Shown piece after piece: positions 42,580 to 54,946 of a stretch of 64,000 nucleotides of DNA. Where the stretch lies: NCBI GenBank assembly GCA_003427395.1, contig BFEA01000203.1, positions 835,037 through 899,036 on the forward strand, read 5' to 3'. A program made the translations under genes and the position numbers. The number at the start of each line of letters is the position of its first letter. Position 1 is the first letter of the stretch. Source of the DNA: Chara braunii. Its lineage: Eukaryota; Streptophyta; Charophyceae; Charales; Characeae. The notes under the pieces were generated by a model. That model searched no databases. It was not told where the DNA came from and worked only from the letters and a program-made list of their open reading frames with translations.

Positions 42580-43029
42580 CGTCGTAGTCGACCGACGTCT
42601 GCTTCGTACTTAGGAGATCAGCGCCCTAAAGAACGGATGACGCTCAAGTCCACTTGGCGTTTAACCAAGCGTATCTATACTACAGCGCACGAGCAAACGC
42701 CCTCGACTGACCTACCTCTGCAATTGCATCTAAAAGCTTTCGCATGTGGGTCAGTAGCTCGGTAGGGATACGCCCCTAAGGGTGGTTAGGGAAGGTAAGT
42801 TCTGCCCCGCGGGAACCTATCCTGTCGTAGGGGACTGCGGGAAGTACAGCTGGCGCACCCGGCTAGAGCGGCGAAGGGACGACGCAACCGCGGCCGTCTT
42901 GGCAGCTCATGGGATTATTTATGCGTCATCTCCAAGTTGTCTCTGATTTTTGCTTCGTTTAACTCCTGCGTGACATGGTTGGGAGGGCTCTCGCCTTTGC
43001 AAAAAAGGTGGGGGCTGATGCGCTCGACA
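42580..43029 (+). repeat. LTR core, plus-sense copy
   Basis: Inverted homologue of 26068-26540, ending GATGCGCTCGACA at 43029. The donor GGGAAGGTAAGTTC lies at 42790-42803. No primer site follows, so the element is truncated at the LTR end. Confidence 0.85.
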
Positions 43030-43723
43030 CCGTTTTTTGTGAGTATGTTACCATATCATGATCGCAAGCTGCATCGTTAGCTAGCGAGAGTGCATAATAT
43101 GGAGCAGCACCACCTAGGCACGAACGAGCCATCAAAACTTTGTCTTCTTCTGGGATGCATTCGTGTACACATACAATTGGACTGTCGCCTCCCACCAATC
43201 AAAATTCTTTGTTGTCTTCCTTGTATACGTTTCAGGGAGTTTCATCTTTATCTTTTCTCTCCTAATCGATTCTCCCTTAACCTGGCTTCCTCCTCCACTT
43301 CTAAATTCTCCTCCATCAGGTATCTTGCTGCCTCTCCCCAACGCTCTTTCCTCACCTATAGTCCTCACAATCTTCTTAGTGGCTAACTGCTCTACCTAGC
43401 AAGAGGATGTTTTTTCGTTGATTTTATTCAAGACAGCTACAACGAAATCCTTCCACCTACCTCTTTGCTCCATCTGGGCACTCCATCGTCTCCACGGCCT
43501 TCCACAGTGCAGCGGTTTCCAAGTTGGAGTGCATGACAACGTCGGTAAGGAGGGACAGTCTACTATCTCCATCTTCTAGGGTCTCCTTCTATGCTAGAAT
43601 CTTCTTTCTCAGGGCCTATCCTTCTTCCTTCCACCACCTTTTCTCTGCAAACTCCTTTCTCCGAACATGCGTGGAAATTTCACAGAAACAACAAAAAGGT
43701 CCAGCAGGCAAGGCTAAGGGCAG
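43030..43723. other. Non-coding, nothing recognised
   Basis: CT-rich sequence leading into the duplicated LTR junction. No domain-bearing frame is seen. Confidence 0.4.
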
Positions 43724-44257
43724 AAAACACTTCATTTGGGTCTTCCCGACACTCTGTGTCTTCTGCAGGTATGTAGATCACGTTCCAACCATAATTTGGC
43801 ACCTTTTTCCTTCGTCCCGCCTTCGTCGTCAAACCCCAATATTACTCACACCCGCTGGCCTTATGCTTTGTCGGCATACTTCCACCACCACAGTGCAGTG
43901 GGTTCCAGCTCTCATACCAATGCAATGAACCTCGCAAGATTCAATTCCGCATACAACATGCAAATTGGGAGATAGGCTCAGATAGCTAAGAAAACACTTC
44001 ATTTGGGTCTTCACGATGCTGCTTCCCGCCGGTCTTTATCTTCTGCAGCTTTGTAGATTGCGTTCCAACCTTAATTTAACACCTTTTTCCTTCGTCTCGC
44101 CTTCGCCGTCAAACCCCAATATTACTTGCACCCGTCGGCCTTATGCTTTTCCGGCTTTCTTCTACCACAACAGTGCAATGGGTTCCAGCTCTGATACCAG
44201 TGCAATGAACCTCGCAAGATTCAACTCAGAATACACCAGGCAAATTGGGAGCATTCA
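43724..44257 (-). repeat. 267-bp tandem duplication of an LTR junction
   Basis: Units start at 43724 and 43991 (AAAACACTTCATTTGGGTCT). Each contains interior sequence, a tRNA-Met-type primer site and the first 50-60 bases of the LTR (TGCAATGAACCTCGC). The primer site is intact in the second unit (44188-44199) and mutated in the first (43906-43919). Confidence 0.85.
44188..44199 (-). other. Primer-binding site, initiator tRNA-Met
   Basis: The minus strand reads TGGTATCAGAGC, the standard plant LTR-retrotransposon primer site, one base inside the LTR start at 44201. Confidence 0.9.
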
Positions 44258-45031
44258 GATGGAAGTTCAGAAAAGCTTGAGAGATGCCCATGAACAGTGC
44301 CCATTCGAAGTTCCACTCAGAATTACAATAATATACAGTTGAAAAAGTTCGGGCTTGGCGGTTTGTAACCACAGCAAACATGTCTCCTGCATGTACCCGA
44401 CTTCCCCTTTCTGACCTTCTATCTCTTTCTCTCTCTTCTCTATTCTACTCTTTTTCTCTCTCTCCTTGAATTGTTCCTCCCTCGATGCTCCTCGCTCACA
44501 GCTCCTCCCTCGATGTCCTAGATCTACCCTGCATGCCTCTCCGGTGTGCCTTGCTGATCTTGGGCGACTATGGCCGCCGTCTTCTTCTCCCCACTCACCT
44601 GGCTATGGTCGACTGTAGTAGCCAGGGGGCTGGCTCCTTCTTCCCCCTTCGCCAGCTTCTTCGTCCAGGATGCGCGATCGCACAAGCTCCAGCAGCGCTT
44701 CCACGATTTTGCGAAATGAACAACTGCTTCGGCACTGCAGTCCAAAATATATAGTTGCAGTGGACTGTTCATGCCTGCTTCAATCGGTACCGGCCTCCTC
44801 CGGCCTCTGCCTTGCCAAATTGTCATTTTGGGAAATTTCCCAACTTTCTTTGGGAGGCTGCTGCAGAATTGGACTTTGGGGCCTTGATGTGCTCCTACAG
44901 GCCCAGTAGCCTACCGACCTACGACCTCATCCTACAGACCCTAGGACCTGCACTTTCAGGATTGGCTGGGACTGGGAAAATTCGGGACCTTGGAACCGTG
45001 ACTGGGAAAGTTTGCAGCGTTGATCCATTCA
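44201..45031 (-). repeat. 5' LTR of chromovirus I family (solo-like)
   Basis: Homologue of 2941-3733, with matching ends and about 40 extra bases. It has a primer site but no gag or pol beside it, so the interior has been lost or replaced. Confidence 0.85.
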
Positions 45032-46965
45032 GAATAGAAAACATATGCATTGTATTCGAATACAACGCATGTGTGTTCGAGTCGAAGTGTCGTTCTATTC
45101 GAGAAAGTGGACTAACTCTCAAGTTCCATTCAGACGGAAGTTCTTTGAGACAGTTTAACAGTTGTTGACACTTGGGTTTTGTGGTAACCATGTACACTTT
45201 GGAACTGTGATAATTTGATAATTACTGTGTGGAGTTTGTGGACGATGTACAAGGAGTGGAGGTGAGTGTTGCGAGGATCTAGGCCCTCGGCCATGATGAG
45301 AAAGGCCCTGCCCGCCCTAAGTGAAGGTTGGTCAGGCAAACCGATGTCAGCCCTAAGTGAAGGCTTGCGATAGCCCCCAGGGTGGTTGGCAGCGGCCAAC
45401 CTCTGTAACCAAACCCGTAGGCTCATCCCACGAGTTGGTTCCAGAGGCTGAGACCTCACGTGAGGACTGAGGCACTGTCTACATGGACTGGGCAGGGTTG
45501 GCAAACTGCCTCCCAGTAGCACAAAAGTCTGGAGGCCGCCCCGACTCGCAGATTCAGGCATTGTGCCAATGGTGCAGCACTGCTTGTGCGGTGGCTGAGA
45601 GCAGCGCACATGGGTAAGGAAGAAACTGCTTCAGTGCCAGCGGGGAAGAAGAGTGCTGCCATAGCTGGCTGGATGCTGGGTAGCTGAGTGGTGGGGGTAT
45701 GGAGGTGTGGAGATCGGGTAGATGGAAGGCAGTGGAGACAGGTGGTGTTGACGGAGGAAGCCTGTATAAGCAGAGAATTCAAGCAGCATTGGGTGATTGA
45801 CACGTGGACACAGGGCGGGCATGTAGATAGACTAGTGCGATAGGAGTTGGGAAGTAGGAAGGGCAGTCAGGCCGCCAGTGGAGCTACTACATTGTTGTGT
45901 TTTGATGATTGGAGGCGGGTGAAGGGTTTTCTTTATCAAGAGACTTCCGTGTATTGTTCGCCCTTATTTGGTGTGCATTTCGCTTTGGTTTTCTGCTTTC
46001 AACTCGACTAAATCATGTTTGGTCTTCTCTGTGATGTCCCAATCTGGCTTATTGGTGTGGTTCCTTGCACTATGCTCTCCATTCCTATGCTTCTTGGCGA
46101 ATGAGCTAGAAATCGCCTGAGTTGATTGGCTGCATTGAGTGGGTTGAGTTGTCTGGGTGTGTGATATGCTCGCCAGCTGCAAGGAATAGGGATCAGAGCA
46201 ACAAAGGCATTCATTTCCTGCCATGTCAGTCGTGACTGCAGCCTCTGTTGTCTGCAAGTGGAAAAAGGAGGTGCCGAGGTATACTCAGTAACTTTTTCTT
46301 CTCTTGACGTATATGTTCATCATCTGAACTAGTGTTTTCACCTTACCGCAGCAGCAGAATACATTGGAGACAGGGTTGTGAATAAGATAAGCACACAGAA
46401 AATTCCTTACGAGTCTGCAAATGATGTGTTTGATGGTATTCTAACAGCAACACCCATGTTCTGAGTCTTCTGCAGGGTGTTGGTCACCAACTCCATAAGG
46501 TACGCTTCTCCTTCCCTCAGAAAGATCTTAGAAGTCCAACTTTGCCAGTTCCTGTCCATGTTACGCCTCCCTGAAGTTGTCATGATCTGGTTGAGGAGAT
46601 GCCAGAAAGAAGATCCAGTTAGTGAAAGGTTCTGCATCTCTCAGACTCTCACCTCATGGTTACTGACATCGTTGCTGATCGATGAGAAAACAAAGCAGAG
46701 ACTTCATATGTTTCATCACGAAACTGCATCTATGCAAAGTTGCTGTAGCTCGCAAGAATCCACATTTTTGCAGCACCCTGCAAGTGTACCATAATTGCAT
46801 ATATATTTTTATTATATAGTAAACTTGTGTGTGTGCTGCCTTCGGCCTTCGGCCTCTTTCTATTTTATCCTTGCCAGTTGGAAAACCGTTTGTTTGTTCC
46901 TTCTGTTTTGATTTTCAAATTTGGCATCGGGCAGGCTTCTGTAATTTTTGCTATTGGGAGAAGTG
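45032..46965. other. Non-coding, nothing recognised
   Basis: No domain is visible on either strand. A minus-strand frame at 46637-46407 and a plus-strand frame at 46477-46794 overlap the same segment and show no family resemblance I can name. Duplicated words around GCCCTAAGTGAAGG occur at 45315 and 45350. Confidence 0.4.
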
Positions 46966-47533
46966 TGTTATGATTCTGGTTGTTTGTTGTCTGATGACCA
47001 ACACTCACTCACATAGAGTCCCAGGTATGCCCATACATACACAGAAGGAAGGGGAGAGGATAGGAGTATCACACCGCACAGGGAGAGATAACACAGCGGA
47101 AGACTTGACCATGCGATATGACAGGGTACACTGAAAGTGCAATTCACTCCACTCAATCCTCACAACCAGTCATAGAGAAAAGCTGAGTAGATCACATCCA
47201 GGAAAACAGTGAAACGATGATAGTCCAAACACAGTATCACACTGTTTATTAAACTCAGAGTCTCGAATTGTCAGGATAACTTCAGTACTACAGTGCGCTG
47301 CTCAGAATTGAGCAGCGCTTCACTCCCCAACCCTGAGTAGCACCCGTAACACCCCCTGAGTCCCTGAAACATCAAGCGCCACCCCAATACAGCCTCCTGA
47401 GGGAAGCGCCACCCTGGAACAGGCCTCTTAGGCCAAGCGCCACTCAAAGGATGAAGAAGAAGACCAGCGCCACTGTATCTGATGATGACGAAGTGTCGGA
47501 AGACTTCCCGGCTGGAAGTCTGCAGCAGCGCCA
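46966..47533 (-). repeat. 3' LTR of chromovirus II
   Basis: Ends TGTTATGATTC...GCAGCGCCA on the plus strand. In sense orientation it starts TGGCGCTGCTGC and is preceded by GTCAGGGTTGGG, the likely polypurine tract. Confidence 0.92.
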
Positions 47534-48260
47534 CCCAACCCTGACAAGATGACCTCTGAGGAAGAAGCTGCAGCTATGGCTGCAGCACCAACACCCTGGA
47601 ACCCCACTCTGGAGGGTCCAGCAGGGTACCAATCTCTCTCGCCTCCAGCAGACCTCGATAACCCAGACCTCTGTCAGCCCCTGCGTGCTGGCAGAGTACA
47701 GCGCAGGTCCCAACTATGGCCGGCGCTCCGAAGGTCTGGCTATGCCTGTCTCCTTCCACGCTGAGCCGTCACCACCTCCGGTTCACGCGTAACGCAGCAG
47801 CGATGTACTCGGTACCAACTGCCAAAAGCCCTGAACCGATGTGCCTATCCTATCTATAGACTACAGCTAGCCTAGACTCGACCCCGACCGGACTGACTGA
47901 CCGACCGGTACCGTATCTGTTTCAGCCTCTCGGCCTCTACCGGACCCGACTATAGGCTATAGGACCGTCTATCAGAATAGGCCCTTAGGGCCTATCTGTC
48001 CTAGGGGTAGCCCGGGCCTGCTATTCGCAGTTAGGGTAGCTGTAGGGAAGTCGGTTAGTACCAGGCCTGCATTTTCCCGTATTTCCAGATATGTCCCTCA
48101 CGATTTTCCCTCACAGGTAGGTCTCTCGGTTAGCCCTCAGCCAAACAAAATTACAAATCTGTCCTACCTAAAGTACAGCCTCGACAGAGAGAGGCTACAG
48201 GCGACCAGAAAACAGCAAGTCATTGCAGACCTACCCTCCCCCGGAGCGAGGACCTCCGAG
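47534..48260 (-). other. Non-coding 3' region of chromovirus II
   Basis: Between the chromodomain stop and the 3' LTR. It has many CTA/TAG words and no frame with a domain. Confidence 0.6.
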
Positions 48261-48860
48261 CTAGGGGCGTAGGGGTGCAAAGCGCCGAAGGGATACCCCC
48301 TTCTGTGCTGCCTCATATTTGAGGATTACAGACTTGGCCGTTTTCAGAAGTTCCTTGCGAGTAAACCAGCGGTCCTCAGTATGTGGCTGGTACAAGAATT
48401 TCACAAGGTACTCCTTATTTGGACCTGTACCTGACTCATCCTCCACAGTTTCGACCTCATACCCTTTGCAAGGGATAGGGGGACCGAATTGGGGAGGCCT
48501 GTCTGGGAATGCATCAGCTGGCATAAACGGCAACAACTTAGATGCATGGAAGACAGGGTAGGTTTGTAGATGCAGAGGGACATCCACTGTGTAGGATGGT
48601 CCAAACGGATCAGCTCCCACTGTATCTAAGACCTGCCATGGACCCATGTATCGTGGCAGCAACTTAGGCGATATATCCTCCTCTCGTGATAACTCAGAAC
48701 TGAGTACCCACACCCAGTCACCTGTGCGAATAGTAGATGGACGTATGTGCTTATTGGCCTGCTGAATCATTGCCTTTTGGGCCTTCGGCAGGTTAGCACA
48801 TGCGCACTTAATGTCCACACGGTAACGTCTGGTGAACTCTGCAGTTCCAGGCGTCAACAT
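48261..48860 (-). pseudogene. Integrase C-terminal domain plus chromodomain
   Basis: 200 codons without a stop. The first 60 residues end the integrase core and linker. GPWQVLDTVGADPFGPSYTV (about residues 92-111) is the GPY/F region of Ty3/gypsy integrases. The segment YEVETVEDESG and EYLVKFLYQPHTEDRWFTRKEL (about residues 145-180) is a chromodomain with its aromatic positions, which may direct integration to particular chromatin. The frame is open to its stop at 48261, so the C-terminus itself is intact, but it is cut off from the upstream integrase by a frameshift near 48855. Confidence 0.92.
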
Positions 48861-49558
48861 AGGGGTAGCCTTATCGATGATGTCATCGAGAGGCTGCCGT
48901 GGCTCATGACCCAGTGTAACCGGTAGGGTGTGAAACCAGTAGAGGAGTGTACAAAAGTGTTATACACAAGCTGTGCACGACTCAAATGGAGATCCCAGTC
49001 CTGCTGATCGGGACTGATCATAGGACGCAGCAACTGGAAGAGAATTTGGTTCATCACCTCAGCCTGACCATTGGCTTCAGGATGACGACCAGATGTCATA
49101 TCCAGGCGAGAATGAAGGTAATCCCTGCAGTAGGATTGCCATTCATTGCTGCAAAACCGGGGATCTCTGTCACTGACAATGGAGGTGGGTGGTCCATGAT
49201 GTGTAACCGGCCTGTCAGCAAATGCCGCCTGAACGACTGGCACACGAGCCTCAGCTGGTAAGGGGATGAACTCTGCATACTTGGAGAACTAATCCACACA
49301 TACCATGACCTGACGCATACCTCGTGGAGTAGTCCTACCCAAGTCAGTAAAATCGATGGATACTGACTGTGCAGGAGCATCAGGAATAGGTAGTGGTTTG
49401 AGTAAGCCAAGGGGAGGTCGACGTACAACCTTGTTCCTTTGGCATAACTCACAGGTTTCCACATAGTGCAGCATGACACTCCTCATCTCCTTTCCAGAAG
49501 AAGCGTTGCGACAGGGCTGCATAAGATTTGAGGGCACCAAAGTGACCACGAGCATCAT
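48854..49558 (-). pseudogene. Integrase zinc finger and catalytic core
   Basis: HHCC zinc-binding pieces lie in two frames: the histidine half (ECHDARGHFG) reads at about 49567-49538 and the cysteine half (CELCQRN) at about 49455, so a frameshift lies between. The core contains SIDFTD (first catalytic Asp), a stop at 49289 where related elements have Trp in VDW-SK, SIVSDRDPRF (second Asp) and a segment with HPEANGQAEV (catalytic Glu). The stop is consistent with TGG to TAG. The catalytic triad is still recognisable. Confidence 0.88.
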
Positions 49559-49623
49559 GACACTCTAACATCAGAAGTGTCCTCAGCTTGCGGTTCCAGG
49601 GAATGCACAGACGCTCCTCACCT

Positions 49624-50193
49624 CTACATCATCATGACCAGCGTATATCCTGGTTCAGAGGCAGGATCGTCCTGGAGATTCCTCACGATAGGCCCAAAGA
49701 TCTCATCCTGGGGCAGCAAACGGGCAATGGTCTGACGAGTCTTCTCTCCAAATGAGTGAGTAAAGGAGATCAGGAAAAGAGCGTCAGACCTACGAGAAAG
49801 GGCGTTTGCTACTCGATTGTAGCAGCCCTTCTTGTGCTTCAGTTCAAAGTCAAACATGTCAATGAACTGAATGGATCGGGCAAGCTTGTCATTCAACTCT
49901 CCCTGGGACTTCATCCACTGCAAGGTGGAGTGATCTGAAAAGATCTTGAAGTGTCTGCCCAGGAGAAAGTGTTTCCAATGCTTGAGCGCTGACACAAGAG
50001 CATAAAGCTCTTTCTCATAGGTAGAGTCCTGCAACTTCTTGGTCTTGATCTTCTTGCTCATGTACTCAAAAGGCTGCAAACCATTCCCGGCATCCTGCTG
50101 AAGTACCGCCCCTACACCATACTGACTAGCGTCAGTAGTAAGCACAAAAGGCAGGGTAGGGTTAGGTAGCTTCAAGACAGGGGCACGAATCAA
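49624..50193 (-). pseudogene. RNase H domain of chromovirus II
   Basis: 190 open codons. RNase H begins at TTDASQYGVGAVLQQ (first Asp), with KELYALVSALKHW (Glu) and FSDHSTLQW (third acidic residue), and ends at NRVANALSRRSDAL. It degrades the RNA strand of the RNA-DNA hybrid during reverse transcription. It ends by frameshift at 49624 before the integrase zinc finger. Between it and the RT there is a stop at about 50221, consistent with CAG or CAA to TAG. Confidence 0.92.
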
Positions 50194-50298
50194 TGCCTCC
50201 TTGTGACGTGTGAAGGCCTCCTAACATTCTGATATCCAAAGAAAGGAAGTGTCTTTCTTTTTAAGATCAGTCGGTGGCGCTGCTATCGAAGAGAAGTT

Positions 50299-51246
50299 CT
50301 AAATGAACTTCCTATAGTAAGATGCGAGCCCCAAGAAAGACCGGACATCACAAATGTTAGCAGGTCGCGGCCAGTCCTGAACTGCAGCAACTTTCGTTGC
50401 TTCAGGAGCCAACCCCTCTCCAGAGATGACGTGACCCAGATAGACTACAGAGGGAACCCCAAAAGAGGACTTCTCTCTGTTGATCTTGTACTGGTTATCA
50501 CGTAAGGCCTGAAGGACCAGAGCCAGATGCTGCGCATGCTCCTGGACAGAACGACTGAATACCAAGATATCATCTAGGTAGACAACTACGAACTTGTCCA
50601 GATAAGGCCTGAGTATGCGATGCATCTCTGTTTGGAAGGTGCCTGGGGCATTGCAGAGACCGAATGGCATAACCAAGTACTCATATGTGCCATAACTGGT
50701 TTTGAAGGCTGTCTTGTGGACATCGCCTTCAACCATCTCAATCTGGTTCTAGCCAGATTTGAGGTCGATCTTGCTATCCAACAGATCATCAATGCGAGGA
50801 AGAGGTTCTGTAGACTTCCTCGTGATTTTGTTGAGAGGTGTGTAGTCCACACACATCTTGAACTCACCATTCCCCTTTGGAACAAAGAGGACTGGTGCCC
50901 CAAACTCAGATGTGTTGGGTCTGATCCAGCCCTTGCTGGTCAGGGTCTCTAACTGTTTCCTGAGCTCTTCAAGCTCAACAGGTGACATCCTGTAGACCGA
51001 ACCAGACAAGATCTCAATCTTATGTTTGGTCTGCCTATGGACAAGTCCAGTAGGCTCCTCCATAAGATTTGAGAAGCTGTCAACAACCTGCTGAATCTGA
51101 GAGGGACAGGGAGCAGTCTCCACGGCAGTCTGTTTGACATAAGCCACGAACAGACGGGCGTGGTCAGTCTGGCGTGAGAATTGCAGAAACCTGCGAGCAC
51201 TCATACAATAGCAACTGCTGGCCGAATGGTACTCGTCAGTGAGCAT
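50299..51246 (-). pseudogene. Reverse transcriptase of chromovirus II
   Basis: Two open pieces in the same frame, 51246-50749 and 50736-50299, are separated by a single TAG in the motif SG-NQIE. The first piece holds the fingers ([20 protein letters not shown]) and LPRIDDLLD. The second holds MPFGLCNAP, the catalytic YLDD (near 50575), YLGHVIS and the conserved RSFLGLASYYRKFI. The stop at 50299 follows RKFI, where related elements have Gln, consistent with CAG to TAG. Apart from these stops the domain is complete. Confidence 0.93.
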
Positions 51247-51489
51247 GCAAGGGCGATATACCCCATGCCGGTCCGGTAGCTCAACCCTAGGGATCCGCCA
51301 GTCGATCCTAGGATTGGTGGCACCAAGCCACTACATGGAGAAGACAAGGTCAAAGGGGACATTGGGGAACACACATAATTTCAGGTGGTGCCTGACTTCC
51401 CCCTGCTTGTCAAAGGATACAGGTAGGCCCTTGACAGCAGTAGTGATCCTGACTGTGGAAGAGTCTCCAATGCGCACCTCTATAGATTG

Positions 51490-52136
51490 TCACAATTTCA
51501 CCAACCTCTGATCCAAGTGCAGCTTCCTCACTGCCTTGGGAGAGATGAAGTTGCGAGTAGCCCCACAGTCCAAGAGCCCTTTGATCTTGGCTCCCAGGAT
51601 AGAGGGTTGAAGTAGGATGAGCTCTGACTTATGCTTTTTCTTCTCCTGCAAGGACAGGAAAAGATCATCAAGACACTGAGCGTCATCCTCCTCCCACGTC
51701 TCATCTAAAGTGAAAGACCATGACGATGCAACTCCCGCAATAGAAGAACCAGCGAGAGACTGTGAAGATTCACCTTCATCAGAAAGTGAATCAACACTGG
51801 TGGAAGAAGCTGCTGCTTCCACCTCTCTCTGCTCTAGTTTTTTGAACTAGAGTTGCCTGTAGATCTGCGAGGCATACTGGGACAGTCCTTGAGGAAATGG
51901 TCCCCCTCGCATCTAAAGTAGACACCCTTGTCCTTTCTCTTCCTCCAAACCCCCTCCTGGATCCTGAGTGCATGTAAGGGGAAGGTGGAAGAATCAAGGG
52001 GGTCAGCTGGCCAACGAACGTCTCGTGGTAAGGACACTCTCTGGGCACCAGGGGAAGAGGCACGTCCCTTTTCTTTCCCCTGTTTGCTGGTTGATGCTTT
52101 CTGGGCAGGGGCTTTGCCCTTTGTCAGGTCCATCAA
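51490..52136 (-). pseudogene. Gag tail, zinc-knuckle relic and protease
   Basis: The segment 52136-51834 ends with YFRCEGDHFLKDC, a zinc knuckle whose first cysteine position is not preserved (Tyr-Phe-Arg-Cys). The segment 51822-51490 holds the protease, with active-site-like LLDCGATRNFIS, where D-C-G replaces the usual D-S/T-G, and KAVRKLHLD after it. A Ser- and Glu-rich linker joins them. The frame changes between the two pieces. Confidence 0.8.
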
Positions 52137-52144
52137 AGCATCAG

Positions 52145-52821
52145 TCAGGGCAAGAAAAGCAGAGTCTGCAGCAAATGATGAGGCAGTCCCAGGTGGAGGG
52201 CTCCCACCTTGGGATGTTGCGTCACTATCTGAACCAGAAGCTGCAGCAGCAAACAGGGCACCCTTCCTCCTCCTTCGCCCTTTGGAGAAGGGTCCCTTCC
52301 TTCCTTCAGAAGGTGCTTCCTGGACATGGAGTTTGGACTCAAGTCCAGGGCTGCTCTGCCAAAGGACCGCCAGTCCTTGTGGCCCTGAGAGAACAGTGCA
52401 ATCTGGTATTGCTCAGGCGTTGCTCTTAAGAAATGAATGAGCAGATCATGCTCACTCATCTCTAACCCTGGAGTCAATGTCAGACTCTCGAAGGTGGAAT
52501 AGAGTTTGGACAAGGAGCCATCAAATTTCTTTTGGCCCAGGCGTAGAATTTTATCTGCTGCTTTCCTGGCCTGCTCCTTGTTTGCAAACCTATCTTGCAG
52601 TGCCTGCAGAAAACCAGTCACCCCAGCCTCTGCGCCCAATCAGACATTTCCATTCCCTGCTTGCTGGAGATAGAGGTGCACCATTTCAGTGCATTCCTCT
52701 CCAGACGAGCAAGGATGGCTGACACCTTCACATCCTCATCACATTTGAACCCACTCAGGTAGGTTCGCTGAGCAGTGACCCAGTATGCTACATCCACCTT
52801 TGGGTACTCACCAGAGAACAT
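52145..52821 (-). pseudogene. Gag capsid region of chromovirus II
   Basis: Two overlapping frames. 52821-52618 contains FSGEYPKVDVAYWVTAQRTY and LARLERNALKWC, which resemble the retrotransposon Gag capsid domain. The continuation 52639-52145 contains FLQALQDRFANKEQARKA and EHDLLIHFLRATPEQYQ. The frame shift is near 52625. A second shift near 52200 is needed to reach the following segment. Confidence 0.82.
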
Positions 52822-52945
52822 AGGTGGGGGTGTCAGCTTGGGCCGCTACTGAGCAAATGAGAGTCAGGGTTGAGAAGCTGTTGTTGATGTGGGTGTAGAG
52901 GGTGGAGATGTAATGTCTGGATTGTGGGGTTGATGTGGGTCTTCC

Positions 52946-53641
52946 TTAAGAAGGTCCAGGAGAGGAAGGAGCAAGGGAAGTGGTAGGGATGTTTAGGTGA
53001 GTAAAGAGCAGATCCAGTTTGGCAGAAATGTCATCCAACTTCTTAGAAAAAGCTGAATGTCTATTCTCCTGACTGGTAATTCGGTCATCCCAGTTAGTAA
53101 AATAAGAACGGTGAATGTCATCCTGCAAGAGGATGAATTCAGCCATGTCCTTGTTGTACTGACTGGAACTACCACTTATCCTGACCTTCTCCACATCTGC
53201 GATCAGAAGTTTTCTCCTAGCCTCCTTCTGAGCTGCTTCTTCCTTCTTCTTCAGCTCAACCTTTAGAAACTCAACTGCCTGGGCCTGTTGGCGGAGTTTC
53301 TCCTCCTGGGCCCGCAGTTCAGCCTCTAAAGGGTCATGCAGAACAGGTGTCTCAGGCAATACTGTGATCTTGAGTTGTACCTGAGGCTTCTCGTCAGAAG
53401 TCTCAGCCTTCTGAGACACTGCCTTCCCAGAATCAACCATTTTATTCACCCACAATACAGATAAATAAAACACAATATACAATAATAAGAGAGAAAGCAG
53501 GATGTAACAGGAATTGAGTTTTCTCTTCAGTACTCCCTCAATTGTTGTCACCTGCCTAGAGAGAGAAGATTGGTCAGTCTGAGCAAGTGAGTGCTCAGTC
53601 TCAGCAGACCACTTGAGGGTCAGAGTCAGTTTAGAGTCCAC
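52946..53641 (-). pseudogene. Gag N-terminal coiled-coil segment
   Basis: 231 codons without a stop. The true start is probably the Met of MVDSGKAVSQKAE near 53440. Upstream, a hydrophobic stretch is read from leader sequence and may be a chance extension. Residues from about 100 onward form a long Glu/Lys/Ala-rich coiled coil (EEKLRQQAQAVEFLKVELKKKEE), followed by more helical sequence and a Pro/Ser-rich end. The frame ends about 125 nt before the capsid-like part, which reads in another frame. The role is presumably Gag assembly. Confidence 0.7.
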
Positions 53642-54930
53642 TCAGGCAAAAATCCAATTCACGATTTTCCCATCACTGGCCTGACACTTCAATTGCATGC
53701 AATAATTGCAAATCCTGCATCTACAATTGACAGGATGTAGTCTTGGACTGATTAGTATTGATTAGTAATTAGACAGAGTGACTAATTAGGGTTAGACAGG
53801 TGTCCACTGATGACCAAGATGCAGCGATTTACAAGTTACCCTATTCTTAGACCTACCCTACAAACCTCACCACTAGATGACCCTGTATACCATACCCTGG
53901 GTATGGCAAATTACAGTTTTCACTGTAACTGACTCAAAACACCAAATATGGATGTGCGATTTCAAACACAGACTGAGTACTGAATTGCGATTTACCAGGC
54001 CCTGGCAAAATTGAATTATGATGGACAAAATCAAAGTTACGACTGACCCTAGTCTAGCCAAGCTTTAACTATGTCAGCGCAGAATTCAAACTTGCATTAT
54101 CACTGGAGACAGGACCCTGAATTCATCAATTCACTACACAGTATAAATCACAATGTTGTAAAGCAGTCACAGATGAAATATGAGTCAGAAAGAAGGTCAA
54201 ACAGGGTTAGTAGAAGTCAAAGAAGACAGGTAGGGGAAGTTGGATATGGCCGTCCCACAGTCTAAATTTCGATTTTCAACTGTACACTGACAGATATACC
54301 AAATTTCGCTATTCTAAAAATAGACCCAGAATCGCCACACAGGATGGAGTATGGAACACACTTACTTCAGGATCAACTCTGAAGAAGATGCATGAAACCT
54401 TGGCTGTGGCTGAATAGTCAACCCAATCTCGCCAGTTTCACCTCCTGACAGTATCCAGTGTTCCCACATACCAAATTGCCTGAAACTTGGTAATACAGTA
54501 GATTACCCTGAGGCGCTTCACCCCCAACTGGCAGATTCAGAAAATTCGGACTCCCAGGTGTCAATAACTGACAAAGTCAGTGCAGCGCCACATCACCCTG
54601 TACTGCGCTGCTTGGAAATTGGGGATCCTGACCCAATTCCACAATCGCAACCTCCTGGGATCACTTCCCTGCCAATCGCCAGCCTCCAGATGAATCGCCA
54701 GGCTAAAATAGCCTCTCAGGCCCCTGATTATCAATCGCCATCCACTCCTGCACAACCCTAGTCAGGAGTGAGTCACACTCTGCCCAATTCTTCTCGCCAC
54801 ACACTCACAGCCACCACCCTTACTGACAACAACCCTGAAGATGATGGATCGCCATGAAACTCAACTCCAGTATCTCGCCAGATGATGATGGGTGCTCCAA
54901 CTCATCAATCGCTCCAAAGCCTGGATCCAA
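53642..54930 (-). other. Leader between primer site and gag
   Basis: About 1.3 kb of non-coding sequence. AATCGCCA-type words recur at 54600-54910, for example TCGCCA every 20-60 nt. No frame with a domain is present. Confidence 0.6.
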
Positions 54931-54944
54931 TTGCTCTGATACCA
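54931..54944 (-). other. Primer-binding site, initiator tRNA-Met
   Basis: TGGTATCAGAGCAA on the minus strand, two bases inside the 5' LTR. Confidence 0.93.
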
Positions 54945-54946
54945 AC

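Noticed and set aside
46407-46794. Possible exon pair near 46.5 kb
   Set aside because: Plus and minus frames overlap, no family is recognised, and splice sites are weak.
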